Source of the DNA: Amycolatopsis coloradensis
GTDB lineage: Bacteria > Actinomycetota > Actinomycetes > Mycobacteriales > Pseudonocardiaceae
DNA length: 64,000 nucleotides
Assembly: GCF_001953865.1 (NCBI RefSeq)
Contig: NZ_MQUQ01000008.1
Span: 184,766 to 248,765, forward strand
Reading direction: 5' to 3'
Part shown: positions 1 through 8,552 of the stretch, one piece after another
Numbering within the stretch: the stretch's first letter is position 1
Layout of the letters: every line of letters begins with the position of its first letter
Program-made: the position numbers and the translations under genes
Notes under the pieces: model-generated
The model's input: the letters and a program-made list of their open reading frames with translations, nothing else
What the model was told of the DNA's origin: nothing
The model's database searches: none

Positions 1-542
1 AGTTCCCGTTTCGGTCCGCGCACCACCCGCGCGCCGCGGGCGAGTCTGCTGCCGATGGCGAGGTCGGAATGCCCGGACAGCAGTGGTGCGACGAGGGGAC
101 CGAGTGCGGCCAGATCGGTCGAGAGGTCGACGTCCATGTAGGCCAGCACCGGAGCGTCCGAAGTGGACCAAACAGCGCGAAGCGCGCGGCCTTTCCCCTT
201 TTCATCGAGGTGAAGGACTTCGACGTCGTCGAACTCGCGGCTCAACCGTTCGGCGACGCCCAGCGTGCCGTCGGTACTGCCGTTGTCGGCGATCGTGATC
301 CGAAAAGGGTACGGGAACTGCTCCACGAGGTGGTCGTGCAGTCGCCGGATGCACGGCTCGAGGTCGGTTTCCTCGTTGTAGACCGGGATGACGACGTCGA
401 GAACGGGGGAGCCGGTGGAAGCGATGGCGGGGCGGTGGCCGGGTTCGGCGTGGAAGGCGACAGCGGCTGTCGTGTCACCGGCCTCGACCATCGGGCCGAG
501 GCCGGCTTGCGTCTCGCCTGTGTCGTTCTCTTGTTCCGGCAT
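1..542 (-). CDS. family 2 glycosyltransferase, DPM1-like (N-terminal part)
   Basis: The gene runs off the left edge, so only about 180 N-terminal residues are visible. After a disordered, Ala/Pro-rich leader of about 45 residues the GT-A fold begins with VVIPVYNEE (near residues 50-58), the nucleotide-sugar binding start of GT2 enzymes. ADNGSTDGT (85-93) and the metal-binding DVDLST (137-142) follow. This set is typical of polyprenyl-phosphate mannosyl/glucosyl transferases (DPM1/ArnC-like), which charge a lipid carrier at the inner membrane face. Many actinobacterial homologues carry a C-terminal GtrA-like membrane domain; whether this one does cannot be seen. I chose the ATG at 542 because the leader is in frame with the catalytic domain; no strong ribosome site is visible. 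Fold assignment is secure, donor and acceptor are not. Confidence 0.85.
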   Translation of the reverse strand, partial: MPEQENDTGETQAGLGPMVEAGDTTAAVAFHAEPGHRPAIASTGSPVLDVVIPVYNEETDLEPCIRRLHDHLVEQFPYPFRITIADNGSTDGTLGVAERLSREFDDVEVLHLDEKGKGRALRAVWSTSDAPVLAYMDVDLSTDLAALGPLVAPLLSGHSDLAIGSRLARGARVVRGPKRE

Positions 543-804
543 CGGCTTCCCCGGCTCGGGTCACGGACGGCGGCACCGTCCACAATGGTCTTATCGCCGC
601 TGCCGGGGAAGCAGCGGATCCGTCTGTTCCGGACGTGTTCCCGGAGCCGGGATCCACCGCGGTCACCGGAAGCCCGCCACGCGATCCCGCCCGCGGCCTC
701 GGTACCGGGAGGCACCGAGGCCGCGAGCGGGAGTGCGGCGAACGAGGAGCGTTCAGCCGAGAATGCCGCGGCTGAATCGGTTTCGTCGCTGGAGACGATG
801 ACCG

Positions 805-1626
805 TCACGCCTTCCGGTTCGGGCGACGACCTCGCCGGTGTTGCCCCGGTTCGCGCCCTTCTCCCGCCGGGCCGCGGTAGGCCTGCGCGATGTCCAGCCA
901 ATGCTCGGCCACGTCACCGCTCGCGGTGACCGCGAGGTCGTCACGATGCCTGCGCCGGGTCACCAGGAGACAGAAGTCCCTCGCCTGACCGGTGATTCGC
1001 TGCGGCGCGTCCTCCGGCCCGTACCCCCAGGTCGTCCCGGACGGGCTGGTCAGCTCGAACCTGAACTCGGTCTCCGGCACCGGCAGACCGCGGGAGAGGT
1101 AGCCGAAGGTCCAGGTCCGCGCGCCGAACGCGGTCAGGTGACCGAGCAGCAGGTCATCGTGTGCACGGTCGACCCCGAGCGCGTCGGCGATGTCCTGCCC
1201 GTGGGCGAACAACTCCATGATCCCGGCACTCGCCAGCACCTGGGCGGGCAACGGGTTCACCAGCCACGGGACGAGCGTGCCGGCCGGTACCGCCTCGAGT
1301 GCTTTCGCCGAGCTTTCGCGTTCGAGCCGCCAGCGTTCGAGCAGCACGTCCGCGGGTTCCGCCAGGTACTCGGCGAGCGCGTTCGCCACGTTCTTCGTGA
1401 AGTCGTCGTCGAGCTCGGACATGACCGCCACGAACCGGTCGGGGGCCGACCCCGCCAGGCCTGCCATCCGGAAGGTCGCCGTCAGATGGGCGATCTGGTG
1501 CGCGATCGTCCAGCCGGGAGCGGGAGTGGGTGACCGCCACTGCTCCGCGTCGAGCCCGGCGACCATCCCGTCCACCGCGTCGCCCTCGGCTCGCAACGCG
1601 TCGAACACGTCAGGGGATCCGTTCAC
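805..1626 (-). CDS. TIGR03084-type DinB/maleylpyruvate-isomerase-like protein
   Basis: 273 aa. The N-terminal half has the four-helix DinB/MDMPI signature: GWTIAHQIAHL (about residues 38-48) supplies one metal-binding histidine region and a second HGQDIADALG block lies near 140-150. Members of this superfamily are metal- and often mycothiol-dependent enzymes; the TIGR03084 subfamily has no established reaction. The GTG start at 1626 follows GAGAGGAAAGG at good spacing and lies 33 bp after the stop of the ATP-grasp gene, so it is probably the third gene of a dioxygenase/ligase operon. The last ~20 residues are Arg/Gly-rich and probably disordered. Family assignment is good; function unknown. 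Confidence 0.85.
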   Translation of the reverse strand: MNGSPDVFDALRAEGDAVDGMVAGLDAEQWRSPTPAPGWTIAHQIAHLTATFRMAGLAGSAPDRFVAVMSELDDDFTKNVANALAEYLAEPADVLLERWRLERESSAKALEAVPAGTLVPWLVNPLPAQVLASAGIMELFAHGQDIADALGVDRAHDDLLLGHLTAFGARTWTFGYLSRGLPVPETEFRFELTSPSGTTWGYGPEDAPQRITGQARDFCLLVTRRRHRDDLAVTASGDVAEHWLDIAQAYRGPAGEGREPGQHRRGRRPNRKA

Positions 1627-1659
1627 ATGCCTTTCCTCTCAAGAGATTCGTCTTCGCGG

Positions 1660-2967
1660 CTAGGACGCGTTCCCCGGAGCGGCGGCCGGGCTGACCGCCT
1701 CCCTGATGCCGGCGACGATGCGTTCCGCCTCCTCCGCGGTGGGGGCGGCCGCGATCACCGCGATGATCGGGTCGGGCCAGCCGACACCCCGCACGGTGGT
1801 CGGGTACGCACGCACTCCGGAAGCCCACAACCGCTCGAAGACGGGCTTGATGTGCTCGCGGTAGGTCGTCCCTTCCGGGACCGGCACCATGAAGTGCGCG
1901 GACAGGGTGAGATCCCGCTCGGCACCCCACTGCCGGAGCAGGCCGCCGGCGTGGGTGGACCCGCTTCGCCTCGCGTTGATCTCCGTCACGTACAGCTTTT
2001 CGTCGGCTCCCGCGACGCAGTCCACGCACATCCAGCCCCGGTAGCCCAGATCGCGGGCCGCCGTGCCCAGTTCGTGAGCGACCTGGTCGACACGCTGGGC
2101 CCACACGGCGGGCAACGCGTCCTGGCCGACGTTGACACTGCGGAACAGGTGTCCGTCCTCGACCGTCAGCGAGCAAAGCACGACGTCCTCGACGCCGTCT
2201 TCGCCGACCAGCACGTCGACGGCGGGGCAGCCGACGTCCCCGGCGTGCTCGATGAACTCCTGGACGACGAGCGGGAAGGTGAAGAACGAGTCCTTGGCCA
2301 CGGTGTCCAGCGAGCCGCCGCCCTTGACGACGAGGGTTCCGTTCCCCGCGACACCGTGGAGGCTCCGGACGATGGCCCGGCCATAGCGCGCCGTCATCAC
2401 GCCCACGGCCCCCTCCAGCTCCGTCCAGTTGTCGACGATCAACCCGTCCGACACCAGGACTCCCGGCAGCTGCCGCGCGAGGTCCAGACAGCTCACCTTG
2501 GAGTCGAGGTACAGGCTGCTCCAGTAGTGCTCTTCGGTCACCCCGTCGAGTTCGACCGTCAGACCCCAGCCCCGCAGCATCGCGGCCAGCAGGTAGACGT
2601 CGGGGGTGGGGCCGGTCATCGTCAAGTTGACCTGGACGCATCCGGACAGGTGCTTGCGCAGTACGGCCTGCGCGGCGCCGTCCTGGAGCAGATCCCGCAC
2701 GAGCAGCCCCGACCGCGCGTCCGGGGACACCACCGGCGGCGGTTGCAGGCCGAGCGCGGCGTGGACGTCGTCGAACCACTCGGCGTCATAGCCCGCGGGG
2801 AGAAGCAGGACCCGCGGATTCGAGCTCCAGAACACCGAATGCTCGCATTCGTAGGTGCCCCCGAACCGGATCACCTCTTCGCGTTGTTCCCCGGTGAGGT
2901 GTAGCGCGGGATTTCGCAGAAAGTACTCGGCCTGATTCGGGATAATTAGTTCGATCACTCCCGGCAT
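1660..2967 (-). CDS. pre-ATP-grasp/ATP-grasp peptide ligase, PGM1-like
   Basis: 435 aa. The order matches the pheganomycin ligase (PGM1) class: a pre-ATP-grasp half, then an ATP-grasp fold ending in the metal-binding motif VTEINARRSGSTHAGG, then a small C-terminal domain with IIAVIAAAPTAEEA. Such enzymes use ATP to form an acyl phosphate and join a carboxylate to an amine, often in small non-ribosomal peptides. I chose the ATG at 2967 because AGGGG lies 8 nt upstream; a GTG at 2976 is in frame but too close to that site. Only 11 bp separate it from the dioxygenase gene upstream, so the two are surely co-transcribed. The pair suggests hydroxylation of an amino acid or dipeptide and its ligation. 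Substrates are unknown. Confidence 0.85.
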   Translation of the reverse strand: MPGVIELIIPNQAEYFLRNPALHLTGEQREEVIRFGGTYECEHSVFWSSNPRVLLLPAGYDAEWFDDVHAALGLQPPPVVSPDARSGLLVRDLLQDGAAQAVLRKHLSGCVQVNLTMTGPTPDVYLLAAMLRGWGLTVELDGVTEEHYWSSLYLDSKVSCLDLARQLPGVLVSDGLIVDNWTELEGAVGVMTARYGRAIVRSLHGVAGNGTLVVKGGGSLDTVAKDSFFTFPLVVQEFIEHAGDVGCPAVDVLVGEDGVEDVVLCSLTVEDGHLFRSVNVGQDALPAVWAQRVDQVAHELGTAARDLGYRGWMCVDCVAGADEKLYVTEINARRSGSTHAGGLLRQWGAERDLTLSAHFMVPVPEGTTYREHIKPVFERLWASGVRAYPTTVRGVGWPDPIIAVIAAAPTAEEAERIVAGIREAVSPAAAPGNAS

Positions 2968-2978
2968 TGCCAACACCC

Positions 2979-3842
2979 CTATTTCGAGTCGGAGACGGAG
3001 AACAGCGGCTGAAGCGGTGTCGTGTCCGGTTCGGCCAGGAAGGGCGGCCTCGGGTCCGACACGTCACGGGGGACATTGCGGACACCGTTGAACACGTACA
3101 TCAACATGGCTCGCCGGAACGGCGAGATGTTGGGAGCCGACGCGTGCAGGATGTTCGGGTCGAAGAACAACATCGAGCCTGCCGGTCCCTTCGGGCTGAC
3201 GAGCCCGTTGGCACGGGCCATCTCCTCCACGACCGAGGTGCCCACCTGGAACTTCTCGTCGGCTGTCAACGTGGCCACCCAGGCAGGCGCGTCTTCGTAT
3301 CCGAGCGGCATGCCGTCGGCCCCGATCCTGGTGAGCAGACCGCTCCGGTGCGAGGCCTTGACGAAGGTGAGCGGCCCGTTGAACTCGGTCACCTCGTCGA
3401 GGAAGATCGCGACGTTGACCAGATCGGGCTTGCGCAACCCATCGCTCTGCAACCAGTAGATGTAGTCCTGATGCCATTCCCACTGATCACCGGCGAAAGG
3501 CGCCTTCAGATTGATCTTCGACTGGTGGACGTACACGTCGTCGCCCAGGATCTGCCGTGCGGCGCCGAGCAGCGCGGGCATCCTCGGCACCTCGGCCATG
3601 ATCGAATCGGTCTGGTGCACCCCGTAGACGGAGCGCACCGTGGTCTCGTCGCGCTCCATGATCCGCCGGGGGCTGTCCTCCGCCAGCAGGTGTGGCACCG
3701 CGGCGGTGATCGTGTCGAAAACGGTCTGTGTCAGGTATTCCGGCGGGAGCAGCAGAAAGCCGTCGCGGCGATATCGCTCGATCATCGCGGCGTCCAGCGG
3801 CTCGGGCGGAGCACCTGTGAATCCGGTGTCGACGTGAGTCAT
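2979..3842 (-). CDS. phytanoyl-CoA dioxygenase family (EctD-like) Fe(II)/2-oxoglutarate hydroxylase
   Basis: 287 aa. The facial triad is visible: H124 and D126 in EWHQD, and H233 in ILHASAPN, followed by an arginine (R243/R244) expected to bind 2-oxoglutarate. The preceding VYVHQSKINLK and the WHQDYIYW block resemble ectoine hydroxylase (EctD) and amino-acid hydroxylases more than true phytanoyl-CoA hydroxylases. The aspartate is present, so it should hydroxylate rather than halogenate. I chose the ATG at 3842, preceded by GAAAGG; the frame stays open another 48 codons upstream, but that segment has poor codon use. It is the first gene of an operon with the ATP-grasp ligase. No ectABC genes are nearby, so ectoine itself is an unlikely substrate. 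Confidence 0.88.
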   Translation of the reverse strand: MTHVDTGFTGAPPEPLDAAMIERYRRDGFLLLPPEYLTQTVFDTITAAVPHLLAEDSPRRIMERDETTVRSVYGVHQTDSIMAEVPRMPALLGAARQILGDDVYVHQSKINLKAPFAGDQWEWHQDYIYWLQSDGLRKPDLVNVAIFLDEVTEFNGPLTFVKASHRSGLLTRIGADGMPLGYEDAPAWVATLTADEKFQVGTSVVEEMARANGLVSPKGPAGSMLFFDPNILHASAPNISPFRRAMLMYVFNGVRNVPRDVSDPRPPFLAEPDTTPLQPLFSVSDSK

Positions 3843-4149
3843 TGATACGCCTTTCGATCCGATGTCGTACGTTGACACTCGCCATTGAAAGCGGCAGAAC
3901 ACATTTTTCGACCACCCGCGAATAACGCTGATTTCCGACCAGGCCGCCGCTCTTTTTAGTGTGCACCACCACGCGGACGGTGCCACCTTTTGATGTGCCC
4001 TGTTCCCGAAACGCCATTTGTTGACGCGAGAACAACGACCTTGTTAACCTTTCCGGCAGCCTGGGGCCGATCCCGCAAAAGACCTCAGAGCGTCGCCACG
4101 GCGACTGCGCCATCACTCGCGCGACGCCTTTCATGGATTGGGGTTGGTC
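3843..4149. other. divergent intergenic region
   Basis: About 300 bp between the dioxygenase operon (minus) and the GT87 gene (plus). It must hold both promoters. Part of it is less GC-rich than its surroundings (around 4010-4060), but I see no convincing operator palindrome. Nothing else is supported here. Confidence 0.5.
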
Positions 4150-5451
4150 ATGCCGGAGCACGAGGTCGCCGGTCACGCTTTCGGGAAGGGGCGCGAGAAG
4201 TCGCGGAATCGCCTTCTCACCCTAAGTGCCATAGTAGCTGTGTCCGCGGCGATGACCGTGATGCTGGCGACGCTGATCAAACCACTGAGACCATGGTGGA
4301 TGAACGACTTCGCGGTCTACCACGCCGCCGGGGAGGCGGTGCTGAACGGTCTTTCGATGTACGACATCAAGGCGCATGCCGGCATCGTCGCGGACTCCCA
4401 GTTCGCCTATCCGACGTTCGCGGGACTGCTCATCGTGCCTTTCTCCCTGTTCGACCGCGCCGTCGCCGAGGTGCTCTGGAATTTCGTGACGGCGTTGCTG
4501 CTCGGCGCCATCCTGTGGATGTCCTTCGGCATGGTCGACGTGGTGAACCGGAAATTGCGCACGATGCTGGTGGTGGCGACGATGGTGCCGTCCTACTTCC
4601 TGCTCGACCCGGTACTGGTGAATTTCGATCTCGGGCAGATCAACATGGTGCTGGTGGCGCTGGTCCTCGCCGACTTCTCGCGGTCGATGCCCGACCGATG
4701 GCGCGGTTTCGCGATAGGCGTCGCGGCCGGGATCAAGCTCACGCCGTTGATTTTCATGGTGTACCTGATCTGCATCGGCCGACGGCGGGACGCGCTACGA
4801 GCCGTACTGGGGACGATATTCACGATCGCCGTCGCGTTCGCGGTGTTGCCCGGGGATTCCCGGCGATACTGGTTCGACGAAATATTCGCCAGTTCCGAGC
4901 GTCTGGTGTCCGACTTCCCGGCCTTGGTGAATCACTCGCTGTCCGGATTGTTCTCCCGGCTGTCCGGGACTTCGGCCGTGCTGGGCTGGGTACCGTTGGC
5001 CACGGTGCCTGTCGGTCTGCTGGGTCTGGCGGCCGCGATCTGGGCGGCACGGCGGGGGCAGGCCATGGTGGGCATGCTGGTGGTGGGGTTCACGGCCTTG
5101 CTGGTCTCGCCGGTGACCTGGCCGCATCACGCCATCTGGCTGGTGCCGGCCTTGGTGTGGCTGACTTTCGCGACCTGGCGCACCGGGAGACTTTTACCGA
5201 GGGTGATCGCGGTCGCCGTGGTGGCGCATTCGGCTCTCGCGTTGTACGACGCCGTGCAGCGGATGCAGGGAGACGTGGCCGTGCAGACCACCCCGTCCGG
5301 AAACCTGGTCGCGTCCCTCGGTGGTCTGCTGGGGGTGATCGTACTGGGATTGGTGACCCTGCCGGTGTGGCTGCGGCGGTTGCAGCGGCCGGAGTCCTCA
5401 TTCGACGGTCAGGAATTCCTGCCTTCGAGCAGGCCGATCGGGGTGCCGTAG
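4150..5451 (+). CDS. GT87 family membrane glycosyltransferase (GT-C fold, DUF2029)
   Basis: 433 aa with about ten hydrophobic segments, the first at residues 25-45. Right after it comes the conserved loop WWMNDFAVYHAAGEAVLNG (near 49-67), where D53 is the likely catalytic acid typical of GT-C enzymes using a polyprenyl-phosphate sugar. A later block, FDLGQINMVLVAL, is also diagnostic of GT87. Homologues add alpha-1,2-mannose or arabinose to lipoglycans outside the membrane. I chose the ATG at 4150 with GGGG about 8 nt upstream; a TTG four codons earlier is possible. It stands alone and ends at a strong hairpin shared with the sigma factor gene. Confidence 0.88.
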   Translation: MPEHEVAGHAFGKGREKSRNRLLTLSAIVAVSAAMTVMLATLIKPLRPWWMNDFAVYHAAGEAVLNGLSMYDIKAHAGIVADSQFAYPTFAGLLIVPFSLFDRAVAEVLWNFVTALLLGAILWMSFGMVDVVNRKLRTMLVVATMVPSYFLLDPVLVNFDLGQINMVLVALVLADFSRSMPDRWRGFAIGVAAGIKLTPLIFMVYLICIGRRRDALRAVLGTIFTIAVAFAVLPGDSRRYWFDEIFASSERLVSDFPALVNHSLSGLFSRLSGTSAVLGWVPLATVPVGLLGLAAAIWAARRGQAMVGMLVVGFTALLVSPVTWPHHAIWLVPALVWLTFATWRTGRLLPRVIAVAVVAHSALALYDAVQRMQGDVAVQTTPSGNLVASLGGLLGVIVLGLVTLPVWLRRLQRPESSFDGQEFLPSSRPIGVP

Positions 5452-5461
5452 CAGCGTTCCG

Positions 5462-5490
5462 GGTGATGGGCGGGCCTGCCGCCCATCACC
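5462..5490. terminator. bidirectional hairpin terminator
   Basis: Perfect 12-bp inverted repeat (GGTGATGGGCGG at 5462-5473 and its complement at 5479-5490) with a 5-nt loop. It lies between the convergent ends of the GT87 gene and the sigma factor gene, so it can serve both. There is no long T tract, as is common in actinomycetes. Confidence 0.7.
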
Positions 5491-5505
5491 GCGGGACAGC
5501 CATGT

Positions 5506-6738
5506 TCAGACCGTGACCTCGCTGAGTCGCTTGGCGAGGTAGCGCCGTTCGGTGTCCGTCGGCGCCAGCACGAGAGCCTGGTGGTACGCGGCCGCGGCCT
5601 CGCCGCGCCGGTCCATCCGCCGGAGCAGATCGGCGCGGGTGGCGGGCAGGAGGTGGTAGCCGTCCAGCTCCCCCGCCTCCGTCAGCGCGTCCACCAGCGC
5701 GAGCCCTTCGGCCGGTCCGTCGGCCATGGCCACCGCCACGGCACGGTTCAGCTCGACCACCGCCGAACGGTTCATGGTCACCAGCTGACCGTAGAGCTGC
5801 GCGATCTGCGCCCAGTCGATGGCCGCCGTCTCCGCGGCGGTGGCGTGGCAGGCGGCGATCGCCGCCTGGATCTGGTAGGGACCGGGACTTCCCCTGCGCA
5901 GGACGGTCTCGAGGAGTTCGACGCCGCGGGCTATCTTCCCGGTGTCCCACCGGGTCCGGTCCTGCTGTTCCAACGGCACCAGCTCACCGGAGTCGTCCAC
6001 GCGACCTTCCCGCCGCGCGTCGTGCAGCAGCATGAGCGCGAGCAGGCCGAGAGCCTCCGGTTCGTCGGGCATCAGCTGGCTGAGCGTCGTGGCCAGGTCG
6101 ATCGCGTCGGCGCAGAGTTGCTGCCGGATCAGTTCCGCACCCGCCGACGCGGCGTAGCCTTCACTGAACAGCAGATACAGCACGGCGAGGACCGCGCCGG
6201 TGCGTTCCGGCAACAGATGCGCGGGCGGGACCCGGTAGGGAATCCCCGCGTTGCGGATCTTCTGCTTGGCGCGGACGAGCCGTTTGGTCATCGTCGCTTC
6301 ACTCACCATGAACGCACTCGCGATCTCGGCGGTGGTCAGGCCGGTGATGACGCGAAGAGTGAGTGCGACCCTGGCCTCCGGCGGCAACGCCGGATGGCAG
6401 CAGGTGAAGATCAGCCGCAGCTGGTCGTCCTGGATACCACTGTCGTCGAGATCCATCGGTTCGTCGAACAAGGAACGAATCGCCGCCTCTCGCACCACCG
6501 TGGCTTCATTGGCCTTGCGCCGCAACCGATCGAACGCACCGTTCCGCGCGACCGTGGTGAGCCAGGCCCCGGGGCGGCGCGGGACGCCTTCGCGCGGCCA
6601 GCGCTCGAGCGCCCGCGCGAAGGCGTCCTGCACACACTCCTCGGCCAGATCCCAGTCACCGGTCAGCCGGATCAAGGTCGCCACGATGCGACCCCGCTCC
6701 GCACGGAAGACAGCGGCGATCTCAGCTTCGAAACTCAC
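5506..6738 (-). CDS. ECF42-type RNA polymerase sigma factor with C-terminal TPR-like extension
   Basis: 410 aa. Sigma region 2 is at residues 8-75 (LAEECVQDAFARALERWP, then RRPGAWLTTVARNGAFDRLR). Region 4 follows near 115-165 (GLTTAEIASAFMVSEATMTKRLVRAKQKIR). A long helical C-terminal part of about 230 residues carries repeated AEGLALVDAL/HLLPATRADLLRRM segments, the DUF6596 extension of group ECF42. These sigma factors lack a normal anti-sigma factor; the C-terminal domain is thought to be needed for activity, and a DGPF/YCII protein is the usual neighbour and target. That is what is found here: the GTG start at 6738 overlaps the stop of the YCII gene. What induces it cannot be told. Confidence 0.93.
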   Translation of the reverse strand: MSFEAEIAAVFRAERGRIVATLIRLTGDWDLAEECVQDAFARALERWPREGVPRRPGAWLTTVARNGAFDRLRRKANEATVVREAAIRSLFDEPMDLDDSGIQDDQLRLIFTCCHPALPPEARVALTLRVITGLTTAEIASAFMVSEATMTKRLVRAKQKIRNAGIPYRVPPAHLLPERTGAVLAVLYLLFSEGYAASAGAELIRQQLCADAIDLATTLSQLMPDEPEALGLLALMLLHDARREGRVDDSGELVPLEQQDRTRWDTGKIARGVELLETVLRRGSPGPYQIQAAIAACHATAAETAAIDWAQIAQLYGQLVTMNRSAVVELNRAVAVAMADGPAEGLALVDALTEAGELDGYHLLPATRADLLRRMDRRGEAAAAYHQALVLAPTDTERRYLAKRLSEVTV

Positions 6739-7052
6739 TCGTGAAGCGGCCGTACCTCGACCGACCCGAAGTGGGCGACAGGATGCGCGGCCGCGATCTC
6801 GGTCGCTTCGTCCAGGTCCGCGCACTCGATCAGGTCGTAGCCGGCGATGTGCTCGGCGGTCTCGGCGAACGGCCCGCTGGAGAGCAGGACGTCACCACCG
6901 CGGGTCCGGACGGTCGTCGCGTCGCTGATCGGCCGCATCTCCGACCCGTGCAGACGACGGCTGCCCACCTTCTCCAGCCACTGCTCGATGTTCGGCGTGT
7001 CCGGGGGCACGTCTACCTCGTCACCGACACAGATAAGGAGCATGTACTTCAC
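6735..7052 (-). CDS. YCII/DGPF-domain protein, partner of ECF42 sigma factor
   Basis: 105 aa. The YCII-related (PF03795) fold shows in MLLICVGDEV at the start, then LLSSGPFAETAEHIAGYDLIECADLDEATEIAAAHP and a C-terminal VEVRPLHE. The DGPF core is represented by SSGPFAET. The biochemical role of these proteins is not settled. The GTG start at 7052 is preceded by CGGAGAG; a longer in-frame extension upstream lacks codon bias. It overlaps the sigma factor start by 4 bp, so the two are translationally coupled. The promoter upstream is expected to be recognised by the partner sigma factor itself. Confidence 0.9.
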   Translation of the reverse strand: MKYMLLICVGDEVDVPPDTPNIEQWLEKVGSRRLHGSEMRPISDATTVRTRGGDVLLSSGPFAETAEHIAGYDLIECADLDEATEIAAAHPVAHFGSVEVRPLHE

Positions 7053-7504
7053 AGTCTCTCCGTTCTTCGGGAACATCTCACCACTACGACGAACGGAACC
7101 CGCCCGGGAGGACATCCCCGGCCGATTATTTCGCCGGATCCGCCGGATGTCACCTCGACGGGGGCCGGACACCTCGCTCAGGTCACCCACCGTGATCATG
7201 AGCCACCCTCCCGGCCGATTCGTCTCGGTCAGCGATCCGGGGATCGCGTGAGCCGCCCCTCGCACGCGCCGCGCTTCCGAGCGGCCGGCGTCCGAAGCAG
7301 TCGATACGGACAGTACTCACCAAAATGACCCCCGCCTCCTTACAAAATGCCCATTTGCCCATCGCGGCGCTATTCCCCGGACAATTGCTTGAGCGGCAAC
7401 GGCACATGACTTAGCCTTGCGTTGCAGCGACTGGCACGTTCCGACGCCGGCTTTCCCTTGACCCCGGAAACCGACCAGTACCTGAATCCCAGCCGGAGGC
7501 GGCA
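7053..7504. other. divergent intergenic region
   Basis: About 450 bp between the YCII/sigma operon (minus) and the cyclase-family gene (plus). Open frames here are short and without codon bias. The half near 7053-7200 should hold the autoregulated ECF42 promoter, but I could not fix its -35/-10 elements by eye. A GGCGGCA just before 7505 may be the ribosome site of the next gene. Confidence 0.5.
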
Positions 7505-8443
7505 ATGACGCGACAGCACACACGACTCGAAGACTTCAGGGTCGTCGGTGAGCGGCTCCGAAACTGGGGACGCTGGGGCCCCGAAGACGAACGGGGCACC
7601 ATTAACTTCATCACCCCGGAGCGGCTGGTGGCCGCCGGACGCCTCATCTGCCGGGGAGCGATCTTCGACCTCGGCATCCCGTTCGACAAGAGCGGCCCAC
7701 AGGATGGGGCCTTCCGGAGCAACCCCCTGCACATGATGTCGGAAACCGGTGCCGGACAGGACTTCCCCGGTGGCTTCAAGTTCGCGGACGACTACGTCCT
7801 CATGCCACTGCAATGCGCCTCACAGTGGGACGCCCTGGCCCACGTTCACTACGACGGCCTGCTGTACAACGGCTTTCCCGCCGACGGAATCACCACGAAG
7901 GGCGCCGAGCACTGCTCCATCGACAAGCAGGCCAAAGGGATCGCCGGACGCGGCGTACTTCTCGACATCGCCGCGCTCAAAGGCGTCGACTGGCTGGAAG
8001 CGGGAACCGTCATCGAGCCGGAAGACCTCGACGAGGCGTGCGAGAGACAAGGCGGCGTCGAAGTCGGCACGGGCGACATCCTCCTGGTCCGCACCGGCTG
8101 GCGCCGGAAGTTCCTCAGCGAAGGCGATCCGGCGGCCTTCATGGCCGGCGAACCCGGTCTCGGGCAAGCGTGCTGCGCTTGGCTGCACGAGCGTGAGGTG
8201 GCGGCCGTCGGTTCGGACAACTGGGCGATAGAGGTGCTGCCGGGAGAGTCACCGGACGCGTTCCTCCCCGTGCACCTGATCCTGATCCGCGACATGGGTA
8301 TGTCTCTCGGGGAAATCCTCGATTTCGAGGAACTCGCCGAGGACTGTCACCGCGACGGGGTATGGGACTTCTTCTTCGCGGCTCCGCCGCTCAAGATCAC
8401 GCACGCCATAGGGTCGCCGATCAACCCTGTCGTCATAAAATAG
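7505..8443 (+). CDS. cyclase-family (kynurenine-formamidase-like) metal-dependent hydrolase
   Basis: 312 aa, of the PF04199 cyclase superfamily. RWGPEDERGTINFITPERL at the N-terminus is typical of the longer subgroup. The metal-binding motif, HxGTHxDxPxH in formamidases, appears here as SQWDALAHVHYDG (about residues 104-116), the normal variant of this subgroup. GDILLVRTGW and VAAVGSDNWAIEV mark the conserved core. Members hydrolyse N-formyl, lactone or amide bonds in aromatic catabolism, but many are uncharacterised. The epoxide hydrolase gene follows in the same direction 110 bp later, so a shared catabolic or detoxification role is plausible. Confidence 0.88.
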   Translation: MTRQHTRLEDFRVVGERLRNWGRWGPEDERGTINFITPERLVAAGRLICRGAIFDLGIPFDKSGPQDGAFRSNPLHMMSETGAGQDFPGGFKFADDYVLMPLQCASQWDALAHVHYDGLLYNGFPADGITTKGAEHCSIDKQAKGIAGRGVLLDIAALKGVDWLEAGTVIEPEDLDEACERQGGVEVGTGDILLVRTGWRRKFLSEGDPAAFMAGEPGLGQACCAWLHEREVAAVGSDNWAIEVLPGESPDAFLPVHLILIRDMGMSLGEILDFEELAEDCHRDGVWDFFFAAPPLKITHAIGSPINPVVIK

Positions 8444-8552
8444 GACGGCGAATCCCGGCATTTCTTGATATGCATGCCCAGCCACCTCGATGAGAAGATG
8501 AATGGACCGCGACGTCTTTTTCTTTTCAGGGCATCAGCGACATGGAGCCGAT

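Noticed and set aside
3022..3842. Ectoine hydroxylase assignment for the dioxygenase
   Set aside because: The motif is EctD-like but the gene lacks an ectABC context and sits with a peptide ligase, so the specific name was not used.
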